Origin: JABWBD01 sp040768665
GTDB taxonomy: Bacteria; Planctomycetota; Planctomycetia; Pirellulales; Thermoguttaceae
Assembly: GCA_040768665.1 (NCBI GenBank)
Contig: JAXGMN010000048.1
Coordinates: 1 to 64,000, forward strand
DNA length: 64,000 bases
Direction of reading: 5' to 3'
Shown piece after piece: positions 9,834 through 18,779 of the stretch. A program made the position numbers and the translations under genes. The notes below the pieces were generated by a model. The model made no database searches and had not been told where the DNA came from. It saw nothing but the letters and a program-made list of their open reading frames with translations. Within the stretch, counting starts at the first letter, position 1, and each line of letters starts with the position of its first letter.

Positions 9834-9894
9834 CACTGCTTGGCGTTGTGGTAAGCTCGGTTCGAATGGACAATACGTTCAACGCCAAGCAGTG
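9834..9894. repeat. REP-like palindrome with 15 bp perfect arms, member 2 of pair
   Basis: CACTGCTTGGCGTTG (9834-9848) pairs perfectly with 9880-9894 around a 31-base loop. The reverse complement of this loop ends in GCTTACCA like the loop of member 1. The arms differ from member 1 at matched positions on both sides, so pairing is preserved. Confidence 0.85.
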
Positions 9895-10120
9895 GCACAC
9901 GGACCGCAATCCAACGCGTCGGCGTAAGCTGGGGCACGCGCGGCAAGTCGTCGCCGCCATTCTGCCAAATCCCCTTCTCTCTGGCATGTCCGCCCACGGC
10001 GAAACGCCGCGCCGTTCGGCCCGCCAGAATCACCTGCGGACCGGCTCGGGTGCTCGACGTACCCCGGGACGTCTTGGTAGGATGGTCGTATATGAGCTCA
10101 CTGCCGGCCGAGGAATTGTC

Positions 10121-12265
10121 ATGAATACCCCTGTCAGCCGTTTCCGACCGATCCCGCCGCGATCGGCATTCTCCACCGTAGTGGCCGCAATCCTGCTCGG
10201 CGGGAGCGTGTCCCTTGCCTTTTCAGCGCCCCCCGCCCGCAAACCGAACGAGGCGTCATTGCAGGTCGGACTGGTCGGCCATTGGACGTTCGCCGACAGC
10301 GACGGCAAGACAGTCGCCGATCGCTCCGGTCGCGGCAACACGGGCCGGATCGAGTCGGGATCGATCGAGCAAGAAAAAGCCACTCGCTCGCTGCAGCTCG
10401 ACGGCTTGGGAACCTGCGTGCAGATCCGCGAGGCGGAGCCGCTCGAATTTCCCCACGGCATCTCGGCGACGATTTGGGTCAAGGCGACCCGCTGGCGGAG
10501 CCGAACGGTTCTGTTCGGCGAGCCGAATCCGACCGAGTCATGGACCACGCCCATCTTCGGGATCTCGGCGGAGACCGGCGGCGAGCGGGTTGTTTTCGGG
10601 CTTTGGCTCGATCGCGGCCGCGGCAAGACGCTCGTCGAAAGCCCCGAACCGATGCCGCTGGCACAGTGGACGATGCTGACGGCCACGTACGACGGCCGTG
10701 TGGCGCGGCTCTCCATCAACGGGAAGCAGGTTGCCGAGAAACCCGCAAGCGGGCAGATCACCCGGATGAAACGGCCGTTATGGATCGGCAAAGGTCTCGG
10801 CGACAAGCCGGCCTTCCAAGGGCGCATCGGCGAGTTCCGTCTCTACGACCGCGCCCTGACCGCCGACGAGGTGCACGCCCTGTTCGAGTCCACAAAGTCG
10901 GACTACGATCTCTCCGCGCCGCTGGCGGCCTCTGCCGGCGATGGCACCGTGATCGTCGAGACTCATGGAAGAAGCCCGGAAGGCGACGCCCCCTGGCGGC
11001 CGCGCCCCACGCGGCTGCTGGAGCTGCTGAAAGGCTACTCCCCTGCCAAGTCGCGACCGAACGTCAATCAATACGGTGGCTGGCTCGACCGGCCCCGTGA
11101 GCCCGCAGAAGGATTCTTCCGAACCAAGAAGATCGACGGCCGCCATTGGCTTATCGATCCCGACGGATGCCGCTTCTTCCACGTGGCGATCAATGCCGTG
11201 CGAGAGCCTCGCAAGGTCGAAGCCAACTTCGGATCCGCCGATCGCTGGGCCGAAGCCGTCACTTCCGAATTGCGCGCCAACGGGTTCAATGGCCTCGGCA
11301 ACTGGAGTTCATCGCGGCTGAGAGACGTAAAAACGCCCCTGGTTTGGGTCCTCCGCCGAGACTTCATGTTCCAGTTCGCGCGGAACAAGAAGCTGGTCGA
11401 GCCGGCGGCTGGAACCCAGGGCTTCACCAACCGCTGCATGCCCGTCTTCCATCCCGAGTTCGAGGCATTCTGCGACGAGTACGCCGCCGAGTTGGCCAAG
11501 ACGGCCGACGATCCGTATCTGCTGGGAATCATGACCGACAACGAGTTGCAGTGCCCGGTCGATCTGCTGGATCGCAACCTGGCGATCGACCCGGCGATTA
11601 CCGACCTCAAGCCGAATCGCGAGGCGGCCGCCGAGTGGCTCCAGGCCCGCCGCGGCTCCTGCGACCCCGACGTGATCACCAGGTACGACCGCTACCAGTT
11701 CATCGCCTATGCCTTCGAGCGCTATTACCGCATCGTGACCAAGGCGATCCGCAAGTACGACCCGAACCATATATACCTCGGCTCGCGGCTCAACTACTCC
11801 TCGGGCGAATTCGACAATCCGTTCTTCTGGAAGGCCGTGGCTCCCTATCACGACGTCGTTTCGGTGAACTACTATGCCAACTGGGGCCCCGATCCGGTTC
11901 AACTCGCCGAGTGGGAACAATGGGCGGACCGCCCCATTCTCTTCACCGAATGGTATGCCAAGGCGATGGATGTGCCGGGGCTGGCCAATCGCCTGGGCGC
12001 CGGCTGGCTGGTGCGGACCCAGGAGGATCGCGGCCGGTACTATCAACACTTCGCCCTGGCCAGTCTCGAAGCTTCCAACGTGGTCGGTTGGCACTATTTC
12101 AAATACAGGGACGATCCGGCGGAATCCAAGGCCCTGGACTCCGCCGGCGGGGCGAACAAGGGTATGTTCAATCTCGAAGGACGTCCCTACCCGCCGCTGC
12201 TCGATCGCGCCCGGGCCGTCAATTTCGAGGTTTATCCGTTGATTGAGTTTTTCCAGGCAAGATGA
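10121..12265 (+). CDS. LamG domain plus clan GH-A glycoside hydrolase, secreted
   Basis: 714 residues from ATG at 10121 (AGGA 7 bases upstream). A signal peptide (STVVAAILLGGSVSLAFSA) is followed by a LamG/concanavalin-like domain at about residues 50-250 (LVGHWTFADSDG ... IGEFRLYDRALTADEVHALF). The rest resembles agarase/GH2-like TIM barrels: FFRTKKIDGRHWLIDPDG opens it, TDNEL near residue 472 gives a candidate acid/base Glu, and LFTEWYAKAMD near 607 a candidate nucleophile Glu. Role inferred: exported polysaccharide hydrolase of uncertain specificity. It is followed 43 bp later by a co-directional gene. Confidence 0.8.
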   Translation: MNTPVSRFRPIPPRSAFSTVVAAILLGGSVSLAFSAPPARKPNEASLQVGLVGHWTFADSDGKTVADRSGRGNTGRIESGSIEQEKATRSLQLDGLGTCVQIREAEPLEFPHGISATIWVKATRWRSRTVLFGEPNPTESWTTPIFGISAETGGERVVFGLWLDRGRGKTLVESPEPMPLAQWTMLTATYDGRVARLSINGKQVAEKPASGQITRMKRPLWIGKGLGDKPAFQGRIGEFRLYDRALTADEVHALFESTKSDYDLSAPLAASAGDGTVIVETHGRSPEGDAPWRPRPTRLLELLKGYSPAKSRPNVNQYGGWLDRPREPAEGFFRTKKIDGRHWLIDPDGCRFFHVAINAVREPRKVEANFGSADRWAEAVTSELRANGFNGLGNWSSSRLRDVKTPLVWVLRRDFMFQFARNKKLVEPAAGTQGFTNRCMPVFHPEFEAFCDEYAAELAKTADDPYLLGIMTDNELQCPVDLLDRNLAIDPAITDLKPNREAAAEWLQARRGSCDPDVITRYDRYQFIAYAFERYYRIVTKAIRKYDPNHIYLGSRLNYSSGEFDNPFFWKAVAPYHDVVSVNYYANWGPDPVQLAEWEQWADRPILFTEWYAKAMDVPGLANRLGAGWLVRTQEDRGRYYQHFALASLEASNVVGWHYFKYRDDPAESKALDSAGGANKGMFNLEGRPYPPLLDRARAVNFEVYPLIEFFQAR

Positions 12266-12308
12266 TCGCCGACTCTGCGATTGCCTACCGTAGTTCCAAG
12301 GAAACGCC

Positions 12309-15131
12309 ATGAAAGTCATTCTTCATGCAGTCCTGGTCTTTCTGACGACCGCCGATGCCGCTCATGCCGAGCCGGCGATTACGGCTTCGCAAATCGAGCA
12401 GGATTGGCTGCGGCAGAACGAGTTGCGCTCGCGGCCGGCGATTCCGCCGGGCAATGTCCGGCCCGAGGAAGACGCCCCCGGCGGCTGCGATGGCATCAAG
12501 AACGGCAAGTGGGGATTCCATACGCAGAACGAGGACCAGCCCTGGTGGCAGATCGATCTCGGCCGGCCGATCCCGCTGGACCGCATCGTGTTGTTCAACC
12601 GCTGCGACAGTTGCGCCTCGCGAAACAACCGCATCCTCGTCCTTCTCTCCGACGACGCAGCCCACTGGAAGCAGGCGTACCAGCACGACGGAACCACTTT
12701 CTACGGACACTCGGACGGCAAACCGCTCGACGTGCCGCTGCCCGCCAATAAGGCCCGCTACGTCCGTCTGCAACTCCCGGGCAAGAGCTACTTCCATCTC
12801 GACGAAGTGGAAATCTACGCCGGCGGCAAGAACGTCGCCTTGGGCAAACCGGGCACCCAAAGCAGCACCAGCCCCTGGTCGGTCCGGCACCCGGTCGAGG
12901 AACCCAGGGCCGAGTACGCAACCGACACGGTCCTCGAACGAGGGCTCAAGCTCGCTGGTCACCTCCGCGAGCTCGGCGTCGCGGTCGAGCCGCACGAGAA
13001 GGAACTCCGGCAACTTGCAATCCGTCTGGATCAGCTCGGAACCGATGCGCCCGACGAGGTCCGCCGGCAGCTCTTTCTCGACGCCCATTGGGCGGTTCGG
13101 CGGCTCGCTCTTTCCAACCCGCTGCTCGACTTCGACACGATCCTGCTGGTGAAACGAGCGCCGCCCATCTTTCCACACATGTCCGACCAGTACTATGGCT
13201 GGTGGTCGCGGCCGGGCGGCGGGATCTGGCTTTTGTCCGGGTATCGGAGCGATCGGCCGGAGATCCGCTCCATCACGTCCGGCTGGCCCGACGGCACGTT
13301 TCTCCGGCCCGACCTGTCCTACGACGGCAAGAAGGTCCTCTTCGCCTGGTGCCGCTACTATCCGGAGGTGGCGGCGATGGAGAAGGTCGACAAGGACAAG
13401 CTCCCCGAGGACTGCTTCTTCAAAATCTATGAAATGAACCTCGACGGCAGCGGCGTGCGCCAGTTGACCCATGGCCGCTACGATGACTTCGACGCCCGCT
13501 ACCTGCCCAACGGCGAGATCGTCTTTCTCTCGACCCGCAAGGGCCAGTTCCTCCAGTGCAACAAGACCAGCGCCGAGGCGACCCGCAAGGCGACCTTGCC
13601 CGACAGTTTCGTCCGCTGCGGGGGCGGCGACGTGCGGCCGGTGGCCGTCTACACGCTCCACCTGATGGACGGCGACGGCGGCAACCTGCGCGCGATCTCG
13701 GCCTTCGAGAATTTTGAATGGAACCCGGCCGTCGCCCGCGACGGCCGAGTGCTCTACGCCCGCTGGGACTACATCGACCGCTTCAACGGCCACTACGAAA
13801 GCCTCTGGTCGACGAACCCCGACGGCACCAATCCGCAGTTGGTCTATGGCAACTTCACCGAGAAACCGCAGTGCGTGTTCGAGGCCCGGCCGATCCCCGG
13901 CTCCCACAAGCTGGTCTTCGTCGCCGCGGCACATCATTCCAACGAGGGCGGTTCGCTCTGCCTTCTCGACCGCAGCGTCGGAACCGAAGGCACCGCTCCG
14001 ATCACCCGCCTGACGCCGGAAGTGTGCTTCCCCGAAACGGAAGGCTGGCCGGAGCATTTCTACGCCAATCCCTGGCCGCTGTCCGAGGAGTTCTTTCTGG
14101 TGAGCTGGAGCGACCGGAAGCTGCCGCCGCATTCGCTGCTGAAGGCCGACGACCCGCGCAACCCGCCGAACGCCCAGGGAATCTACCTTTACGACGCATT
14201 CGGCAACCTGGAGCTCCTCTATCGCGACCCGGATATTTCGTCGATGTATCCGCTGCCGGTCCGGGCGCGGCCGAAGCCTGCCGTGATTTCATCGGTCGTC
14301 GAGTGGGAGGCACCGCAGGAAGGACGATTCCTGTTGCAGGACGTGTATGAGGGGTTGGGCGGCGTGGAGCGAACGGCAGTCAAACGGCTTCGCGTTGTCG
14401 CGGTCCCGCCGAAGACGCAGCCGCATATGAACAAGCCGGTCCTGGGCGTCTCTCGGGAAGACCCCGGCAAATTCGTGCTGGGGACCGTTCCGGTGGAAGA
14501 GGACGGCTCGGCCTATTTCGGCGTCCCCTCGGGCGTGCCGCTGTTCTTCCAGGCCCTCGACGCCGACGGCCTGGCGCTGCAGACGATGCGAACGCTCACC
14601 TACGTTCAACCCAACCAGACCCTTTCGTGCGTCGGTTGTCACGAGTCGCGCAACTCCGCGCCGCCGACTCAGGGCGTTCCCCTGGCGGCGCTCCGCGAGC
14701 CCTCCCGGCTGACGCCCGGTCCCCCGGGCACGTGGCCGCTGCGGTTCGACGAACTGGTGCAACCGGTTCTCGACCGCTACTGCGTCGAGTGCCATCGCCC
14801 GCAGAGCCGGGACGAAAAAGCGATGGCCTTCGACCTCACGCCGGCGAAGGCCTACGACAACCTGATCCAATACGGCGGCGAGGACCTGAAGACCCTTGCT
14901 TTCGAGAAACCCCGTTCCGAAATCGGCGACCTTCCGGCCCGCAAGAGCAAGCTTCTGGCCTTGCTGACCGCGGGCGAAGGCCACGCGGGTGTCGAGCTCG
15001 ACGCCGATAGCCGCGACCGCCTGGTGACCTGGATGGATACCTACGCGCAGCGGCTGGGCTCCTTCAGCGACCGGCAGGAGCAAGAGCTTCGCCGGTTCCG
15101 CCGCGAGATGGCCTCACTCCTGGCGGAGTGA
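12309..15131 (+). CDS. Secreted F5/8C plus HZS-alpha-like propeller protein with two heme c motifs
   Basis: 940 residues with a signal peptide (MKVILHAVLVFLTTADAAHA). Residues about 30-175 form a discoidin (F5/8 type C, CBM32-like) domain (WWQIDLGRPIPLDRIVLFNR). A TolB/hydrazine-synthase-alpha-middle-like propeller follows (DGSGVRQLTHGRYDDFDARYLPNG, FVRCGGGDVRP, MYPLPVRARPKP). Two c-type heme sites are seen: CVGCH near residue 774 and CVECH near 824. These features match the HZS_alpha family widespread in planctomycetes. It is not evidence of anammox, since no other hydrazine synthase subunit is present. Function is likely extracellular electron transfer or oxidation linked to sugar breakdown; this is inference. 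Confidence 0.85.
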   Translation: MKVILHAVLVFLTTADAAHAEPAITASQIEQDWLRQNELRSRPAIPPGNVRPEEDAPGGCDGIKNGKWGFHTQNEDQPWWQIDLGRPIPLDRIVLFNRCDSCASRNNRILVLLSDDAAHWKQAYQHDGTTFYGHSDGKPLDVPLPANKARYVRLQLPGKSYFHLDEVEIYAGGKNVALGKPGTQSSTSPWSVRHPVEEPRAEYATDTVLERGLKLAGHLRELGVAVEPHEKELRQLAIRLDQLGTDAPDEVRRQLFLDAHWAVRRLALSNPLLDFDTILLVKRAPPIFPHMSDQYYGWWSRPGGGIWLLSGYRSDRPEIRSITSGWPDGTFLRPDLSYDGKKVLFAWCRYYPEVAAMEKVDKDKLPEDCFFKIYEMNLDGSGVRQLTHGRYDDFDARYLPNGEIVFLSTRKGQFLQCNKTSAEATRKATLPDSFVRCGGGDVRPVAVYTLHLMDGDGGNLRAISAFENFEWNPAVARDGRVLYARWDYIDRFNGHYESLWSTNPDGTNPQLVYGNFTEKPQCVFEARPIPGSHKLVFVAAAHHSNEGGSLCLLDRSVGTEGTAPITRLTPEVCFPETEGWPEHFYANPWPLSEEFFLVSWSDRKLPPHSLLKADDPRNPPNAQGIYLYDAFGNLELLYRDPDISSMYPLPVRARPKPAVISSVVEWEAPQEGRFLLQDVYEGLGGVERTAVKRLRVVAVPPKTQPHMNKPVLGVSREDPGKFVLGTVPVEEDGSAYFGVPSGVPLFFQALDADGLALQTMRTLTYVQPNQTLSCVGCHESRNSAPPTQGVPLAALREPSRLTPGPPGTWPLRFDELVQPVLDRYCVECHRPQSRDEKAMAFDLTPAKAYDNLIQYGGEDLKTLAFEKPRSEIGDLPARKSKLLALLTAGEGHAGVELDADSRDRLVTWMDTYAQRLGSFSDRQEQELRRFRREMASLLAE

Positions 15132-15253
15132 ACCCCGACCACGCTCGCCGCCGCCGGCAAGCGTCTGCCCCGCCCACACCGGTGGGCGGAACGGCTTGAC
15201 GACGCGCAGTCCGCACGCCAAACTGGGCCATTCGCTTGCAGTATGGAGTCCCC

Positions 15254-16279
15254 ATGACCGACCCTCAATGGCAAACGCTCCTCCGCGTCGTCCGCGGGGA
15301 ATTGGTTGAACCGCTTCCCGTGGGCCTGATCATCGACAGCCCCTGGCTGCCGGGCTGGGCCGGGGTCTCGATCCTCGACTACTTCGCCGACGAGCAGACC
15401 TGGCTCAACACCAATCTCAAGGCCGTCCAGCGGTTTCCCGACATCCTGTTCCTCCCGGGTTTCTGGTCGGAATTCGGCATGTGCACCGAGCCGTCCGCTT
15501 TCGGCGTCCGGACGGTCTTCTACGAGAATGCCTTCCCGAACGTAGAGCGGTCGCTCGACGACTACGAGGAAATCCGCCGCGTCGCGAAACCGAATTGCCG
15601 CACCGATGGTCTGCTGCCGTTCGTGCTCAGGCGGCTGGTGCGTTGCCGCGGTGCGATCGAGAAGGCCGGGCACCGGATCCGCTTCGCCGTGGCCCGCGGC
15701 CCGCTCAACATCGCCTCCTATCTGTTGGGACACACGGAATTCCTCGTCGGCGTCAAAACCAATCCCGACGAAATCCACGGCCTGCTGCGGGTCGTGACCG
15801 ATTTTCTGGTCGACTGGATCACGCGGCAGTGCGATACGATCGACTCCATCGACGGCATCTTCCTGCTTGACGACCTGATCGGCTTTTTGGGCAACAGCGA
15901 CTTCGAGCAGTTTGCCCTGCCTTACCTGAAGCAGGTCTTCGAGTGCCGCGACGTCGCGATCAAGTTCCTGCACAACGACGCGGCCGGCCTGGTCACCGCC
16001 CGGCACCTGCCGGCGATGGGCGTCAACCTGTTCAATTTCTCCTTCAACCACACGCTCCCGGAAATCCGGGCTGCCGGGGCCGACTCGGTCGCGCTGGTGG
16101 GCAATATTCCGCCCCGCGACGTCCTGGCCGCCGGCACCCCCGACGACGTTCGACGCGCCGTGGCGGAGATGCTGGCCACGGTCGACGACCGACGCCGGAT
16201 CGTGATATCCTGCGGCGGCGGAACGCCCCCCGGGGTCAGCAACGAAAATCTCGACGCACTGATTACTCCGCAGAAATAG
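15254..16279 (+). CDS. Uroporphyrinogen decarboxylase (URO-D) family protein
   Basis: 341 residues from ATG at 15254. The TIM-barrel family hallmarks are visible: FYENAFPNVERSLDDYEEIRR, a central ARGPLNIASYLLGHTEFLVGVKTNPDEIHGLLRVVTDFL, FLLDDLIGFLG, and a C-terminal GNIPPRDVLAAGTPDDVRRAV ... IVISCGGGTPPGVSNENLDAL. The last pattern is typical of MtaA/CmuA-like corrinoid methyltransferase relatives rather than HemE, whose heme-pathway partners are absent here. The actual substrate is unknown. It sits 122 bp after the heme protein gene and 87 bp before the dehydrogenase gene, so it is likely part of the same unit. Confidence 0.85.
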   Translation: MTDPQWQTLLRVVRGELVEPLPVGLIIDSPWLPGWAGVSILDYFADEQTWLNTNLKAVQRFPDILFLPGFWSEFGMCTEPSAFGVRTVFYENAFPNVERSLDDYEEIRRVAKPNCRTDGLLPFVLRRLVRCRGAIEKAGHRIRFAVARGPLNIASYLLGHTEFLVGVKTNPDEIHGLLRVVTDFLVDWITRQCDTIDSIDGIFLLDDLIGFLGNSDFEQFALPYLKQVFECRDVAIKFLHNDAAGLVTARHLPAMGVNLFNFSFNHTLPEIRAAGADSVALVGNIPPRDVLAAGTPDDVRRAVAEMLATVDDRRRIVISCGGGTPPGVSNENLDALITPQK

Positions 16280-16366
16280 CAACCGGTCACCCCCATACCC
16301 CTGCAACGATGCGGCCGGCGCGAAGCGCCTCGCGTTTTTCCGCCCGGTCCAATGAGGAGCAGTAAC

Positions 16367-17551
16367 GTGAACAAGAAAACCATCCGCACCGGAATCATCG
16401 GCTCCGGCTTCTCGGCCACCTTCCACTTCGAGGCCCTTACACGGGTCTACGGGACCAATGTCGAGGTGGTCGGCGTCCACTCCAAGGACGTTGACGGGGG
16501 CAAAGCCTATGCCGAGAAGCGCAGCATCCGCTTCTTTGACAGCCTGGAAGCGATCCTCGAAGAGGTCGACGCCATCCATGTTTGCGTTCCGCCGATGTTC
16601 CACGAACCGATTTCCATCGAAGGGCTCAAGCGGGACAAGTTCGTCGTCTGCGAAAAGCCGCTCACCGGATACTTCGGCGACGGCTCGCCCGATTACCACT
16701 GGGAGCGTGCCGACAAGCGGGCCGCCCTCGAGGCAGCCATGGCCAGTGTGCGGCGGCTCATCGATGCGGAGAAAGGCAGCAAGTCGCGGCTCCTCTACGC
16801 GGAAAACTGGGTCTACGCCCCTTCGGTGCAGAAGGAACGCGAGATCCTCGAGAAGACCGGCGGCCAGGTCCTCTGGATCCACGGCGAGGAAGCCCACAGC
16901 GGGTCCCACTCGGTCGACTACGCCTACGCCGCGCGGTGCGGAGGCGGGGTGCTGATCGGCAAGGGCTGCCATCCCCTCACGGCAGCCCTTTACCTGAAGC
17001 GGGTCGAAGGCCGCGTCCGCGACGGCCGGCCCATCCGGCCCAAGTCCGTCAGCGCACGCACGCACGCCATCACGCGGTTGCCTGCCTTCCGCGATGAAGG
17101 GCATATCCGCTGCACCTACTACGACATCGACGATTTCTCGACCATGCACGTCGAGTTCGACGACGGCACGATCGCCGACGTCCACGCGTCGGACATCGTC
17201 CTGGGCGGTATCCACAACTGGATCGAGGTCTGTGCCAACAACCACCGCGCCTTGTGCAACATCAATCCCAACACGGCGATGCAGACCTACAATCCGGTCG
17301 ACGCCAATTTCAACGACGTTTATGTCGTCGAGAAGATCGGCACGAAGCAGGGCTGGGCCTGTACGTCGCCCGAAGAGGACTGGTTTACCGGCTACCCGCA
17401 GGAAATCGAAGCCTTCTATCGCACGATCGCCTACGGCGCCCCGCTCGAAAGCGATCTCGACCTCGCCGCCGACACGATCCTGACGATCTACAGCGCCTAC
17501 GTCTCCGCCGACCGCCAAGGCGCCGCCGAGCAAGTGCCGCAATGGGAATAG
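16367..17551 (+). CDS. Gfo/Idh/MocA family NAD(P)-dependent oxidoreductase
   Basis: 394 residues from a GTG at 16367 with GAGGAG 8 bases upstream. An ATG five codons earlier lacks such a site. The Rossmann motif is TGIIGSGFSATFHFEA, followed by VVGVHSKD, IHVCVPPMFHEP and the family's VVCEKPLTGY (catalytic Lys of the EKP motif). A GGGVLIGKGCHPL motif gives the usual C-terminal active-site histidine region. Such enzymes oxidise or epimerise sugars and inositols. Here it probably processes a product of the upstream glycosidases. The gene ends the plus-strand cluster at a hairpin. Confidence 0.88.
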   Translation: MNKKTIRTGIIGSGFSATFHFEALTRVYGTNVEVVGVHSKDVDGGKAYAEKRSIRFFDSLEAILEEVDAIHVCVPPMFHEPISIEGLKRDKFVVCEKPLTGYFGDGSPDYHWERADKRAALEAAMASVRRLIDAEKGSKSRLLYAENWVYAPSVQKEREILEKTGGQVLWIHGEEAHSGSHSVDYAYAARCGGGVLIGKGCHPLTAALYLKRVEGRVRDGRPIRPKSVSARTHAITRLPAFRDEGHIRCTYYDIDDFSTMHVEFDDGTIADVHASDIVLGGIHNWIEVCANNHRALCNINPNTAMQTYNPVDANFNDVYVVEKIGTKQGWACTSPEEDWFTGYPQEIEAFYRTIAYGAPLESDLDLAADTILTIYSAYVSADRQGAAEQVPQWE

Positions 17552-17578
17552 CCATCGGCAATGCAGTACCACAGGAAA

Positions 17579-17608
17579 CAGCCCGGCTGGTTCCGAGCAG
17601 CCGGGCTG
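17579..17608. terminator. Bidirectional hairpin between convergent genes
   Basis: CAGCCCGGCTG (17579-17589) pairs perfectly with 17598-17608 around an 8-base loop, an 11 bp GC-rich stem. It lies between the stop of the dehydrogenase gene (plus) and the stop of top6A (minus). There is no strong T tract, so termination is inferred from position. Confidence 0.6.
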
Positions 17609-17615
17609 ATCGCTG

Positions 17616-18779
17616 CTAATCCAGCCAATCCTTATCGCGGAGCCGCTGCGGCGTGTACTCCTCGGTCACGTAGCTGATATCCTTACTGATCAGCGCCTCG
17701 ACTTCGAGCTTGAACCCATTGTCGAGGAGCTGCTTGATCTCCTTCTGCCACTCTTTTTTGTGCTGGAACCACGGGTAGCCGGCAATCTGCTTCGCCCGCT
17801 TGCGGTCCGTCTCGTTCAGCGCGATCTGCACGCTCTTCGAGAGGCCGCAGCGCTCGAAGTCCTTGCTCTGCAGCCCCAGGAAGCGGGCGTCGGGAATCGC
17901 CATGCGTCGCGACTCGTAGGCCAGGTTGATCGACCCCTGCTTGATCACGCTGTAGATGTAGTACCCCCACGGATCGTTGTCCAGCAGGCAGTAGACCGGC
18001 AATTTCAGTTCGCTGTGCAGGCGGTAGAGCAAGCGGCGAACGCCGCGCGACGGTTGGCCGCCGCCGTGCGTGAGGATGCACTTGTGCTTGCGCCAGAACT
18101 TGTCCTCGTTGAACCGCCGCCAAACCGTGTCTTTTTCGACATGCAGGATGAACTTCGCGCCGCATTTGCGGAACTGGATCACGTCGGGCTCGCAGATCGA
18201 CGGCACCGAGTAGCCGCCCGAGCCGAGCCGCGTGCAGTCGATCTCGTCGCCGCTGTCGACGAGCGTGAGTTCGCCGACCATCGTTCCGCGGTTGCTCGCG
18301 TAGACGTGCAACTCCTCGCGGAGGGCTTCCAGACTGACCTCGACGTCCTCGATGATGGGGTCGCATTCCGCCTGGTCGCCAAACGTTTCTTCCTTGGTTC
18401 CTTCGATCGTGTGCTTGAGGATGTAAAAAAGACCTCGGATGCTGGTCGTCTTGCCCTCGTCGATGAGTTGCTTGCAGCCGGTGGCCACCAGGAGCGTCTG
18501 CATGTAGCTTTTCGCCTGCGACAGGTTGAAAAGCTGCCGCCGGTTCTTGTTCCCGCCCATCTCGAGAATTCTCTTCTTCGGGCTGTAATGCACGTTGGAC
18601 AGCGTGCGGGCCGGGATGTCGACGTGCGGCTCCCGGTTCTTTTCGGCTGCCAGCACGACGCCGTCGGCCAGCCCCGTCAGCCGGCCCAGGGTCTTCTTGT
18701 CCTGGTCGGTGAGATTGACGGCGGGGCGCTTGTCGTTGGCGACTTTTCTGCGGACTTTTTTGGGCATCGTAGGGTTCAA
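17616..18779 (-). CDS. top6A: DNA topoisomerase VI subunit A (Spo11-like)
   Basis: 387 residues. Catalytic subunit of the type IIB topoisomerase, which cuts both DNA strands through an active-site tyrosine, here in TTSIRGLFYILK near residue 115. The Toprim fold is clear: FILHVEKDTVWRRF supplies the acidic Glu and LLDNDPWGYYIY the DxD pair that bind magnesium. The start codon overlaps the stop of top6B (ATGA), the usual B-A operon order. A second in-frame ATG four codons on (MPKKVRRKV) is also possible. Topo VI is standard in archaea and plants and sporadic in bacteria. Confidence 0.93.
   Translation of the reverse strand: MNPTMPKKVRRKVANDKRPAVNLTDQDKKTLGRLTGLADGVVLAAEKNREPHVDIPARTLSNVHYSPKKRILEMGGNKNRRQLFNLSQAKSYMQTLLVATGCKQLIDEGKTTSIRGLFYILKHTIEGTKEETFGDQAECDPIIEDVEVSLEALREELHVYASNRGTMVGELTLVDSGDEIDCTRLGSGGYSVPSICEPDVIQFRKCGAKFILHVEKDTVWRRFNEDKFWRKHKCILTHGGGQPSRGVRRLLYRLHSELKLPVYCLLDNDPWGYYIYSVIKQGSINLAYESRRMAIPDARFLGLQSKDFERCGLSKSVQIALNETDRKRAKQIAGYPWFQHKKEWQKEIKQLLDNGFKLEVEALISKDISYVTEEYTPQRLRDKDWLD

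Larger units (their letters stand above)
9614..10120. other. 507 bp intergenic region holding a palindrome pair
   Basis: No gene seen. It contains two inverted, related palindromes (9686-9746 and 9834-9894). Near 9630-9646 it also has a short sequence resembling the arm of the 33401-33530 repeat (CGTTTAGCCGCAGTCCG). The region separates the GH116 gene from the LamG/GH gene and may hold a promoter for the latter. Confidence 0.6.

Noticed and set aside
7892..10033. Long open minus-strand frame (713 codons) opposite the GH116 gene
   Set aside because: It is the antisense shadow of a strongly supported gene in GC-rich DNA; its protein has no domain and odd composition.
12309..15131. Evidence for anammox metabolism
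   Set aside because: The HZS-alpha-like fold with heme motifs is common in planctomycetes; no hydrazine synthase beta/gamma or hydrazine dehydrogenase genes are seen.
15041..17572. 843-codon minus-strand frame opposite the URO-D and dehydrogenase genes
   Set aside because: Antisense of two well-supported enzymes; no family features of its own.
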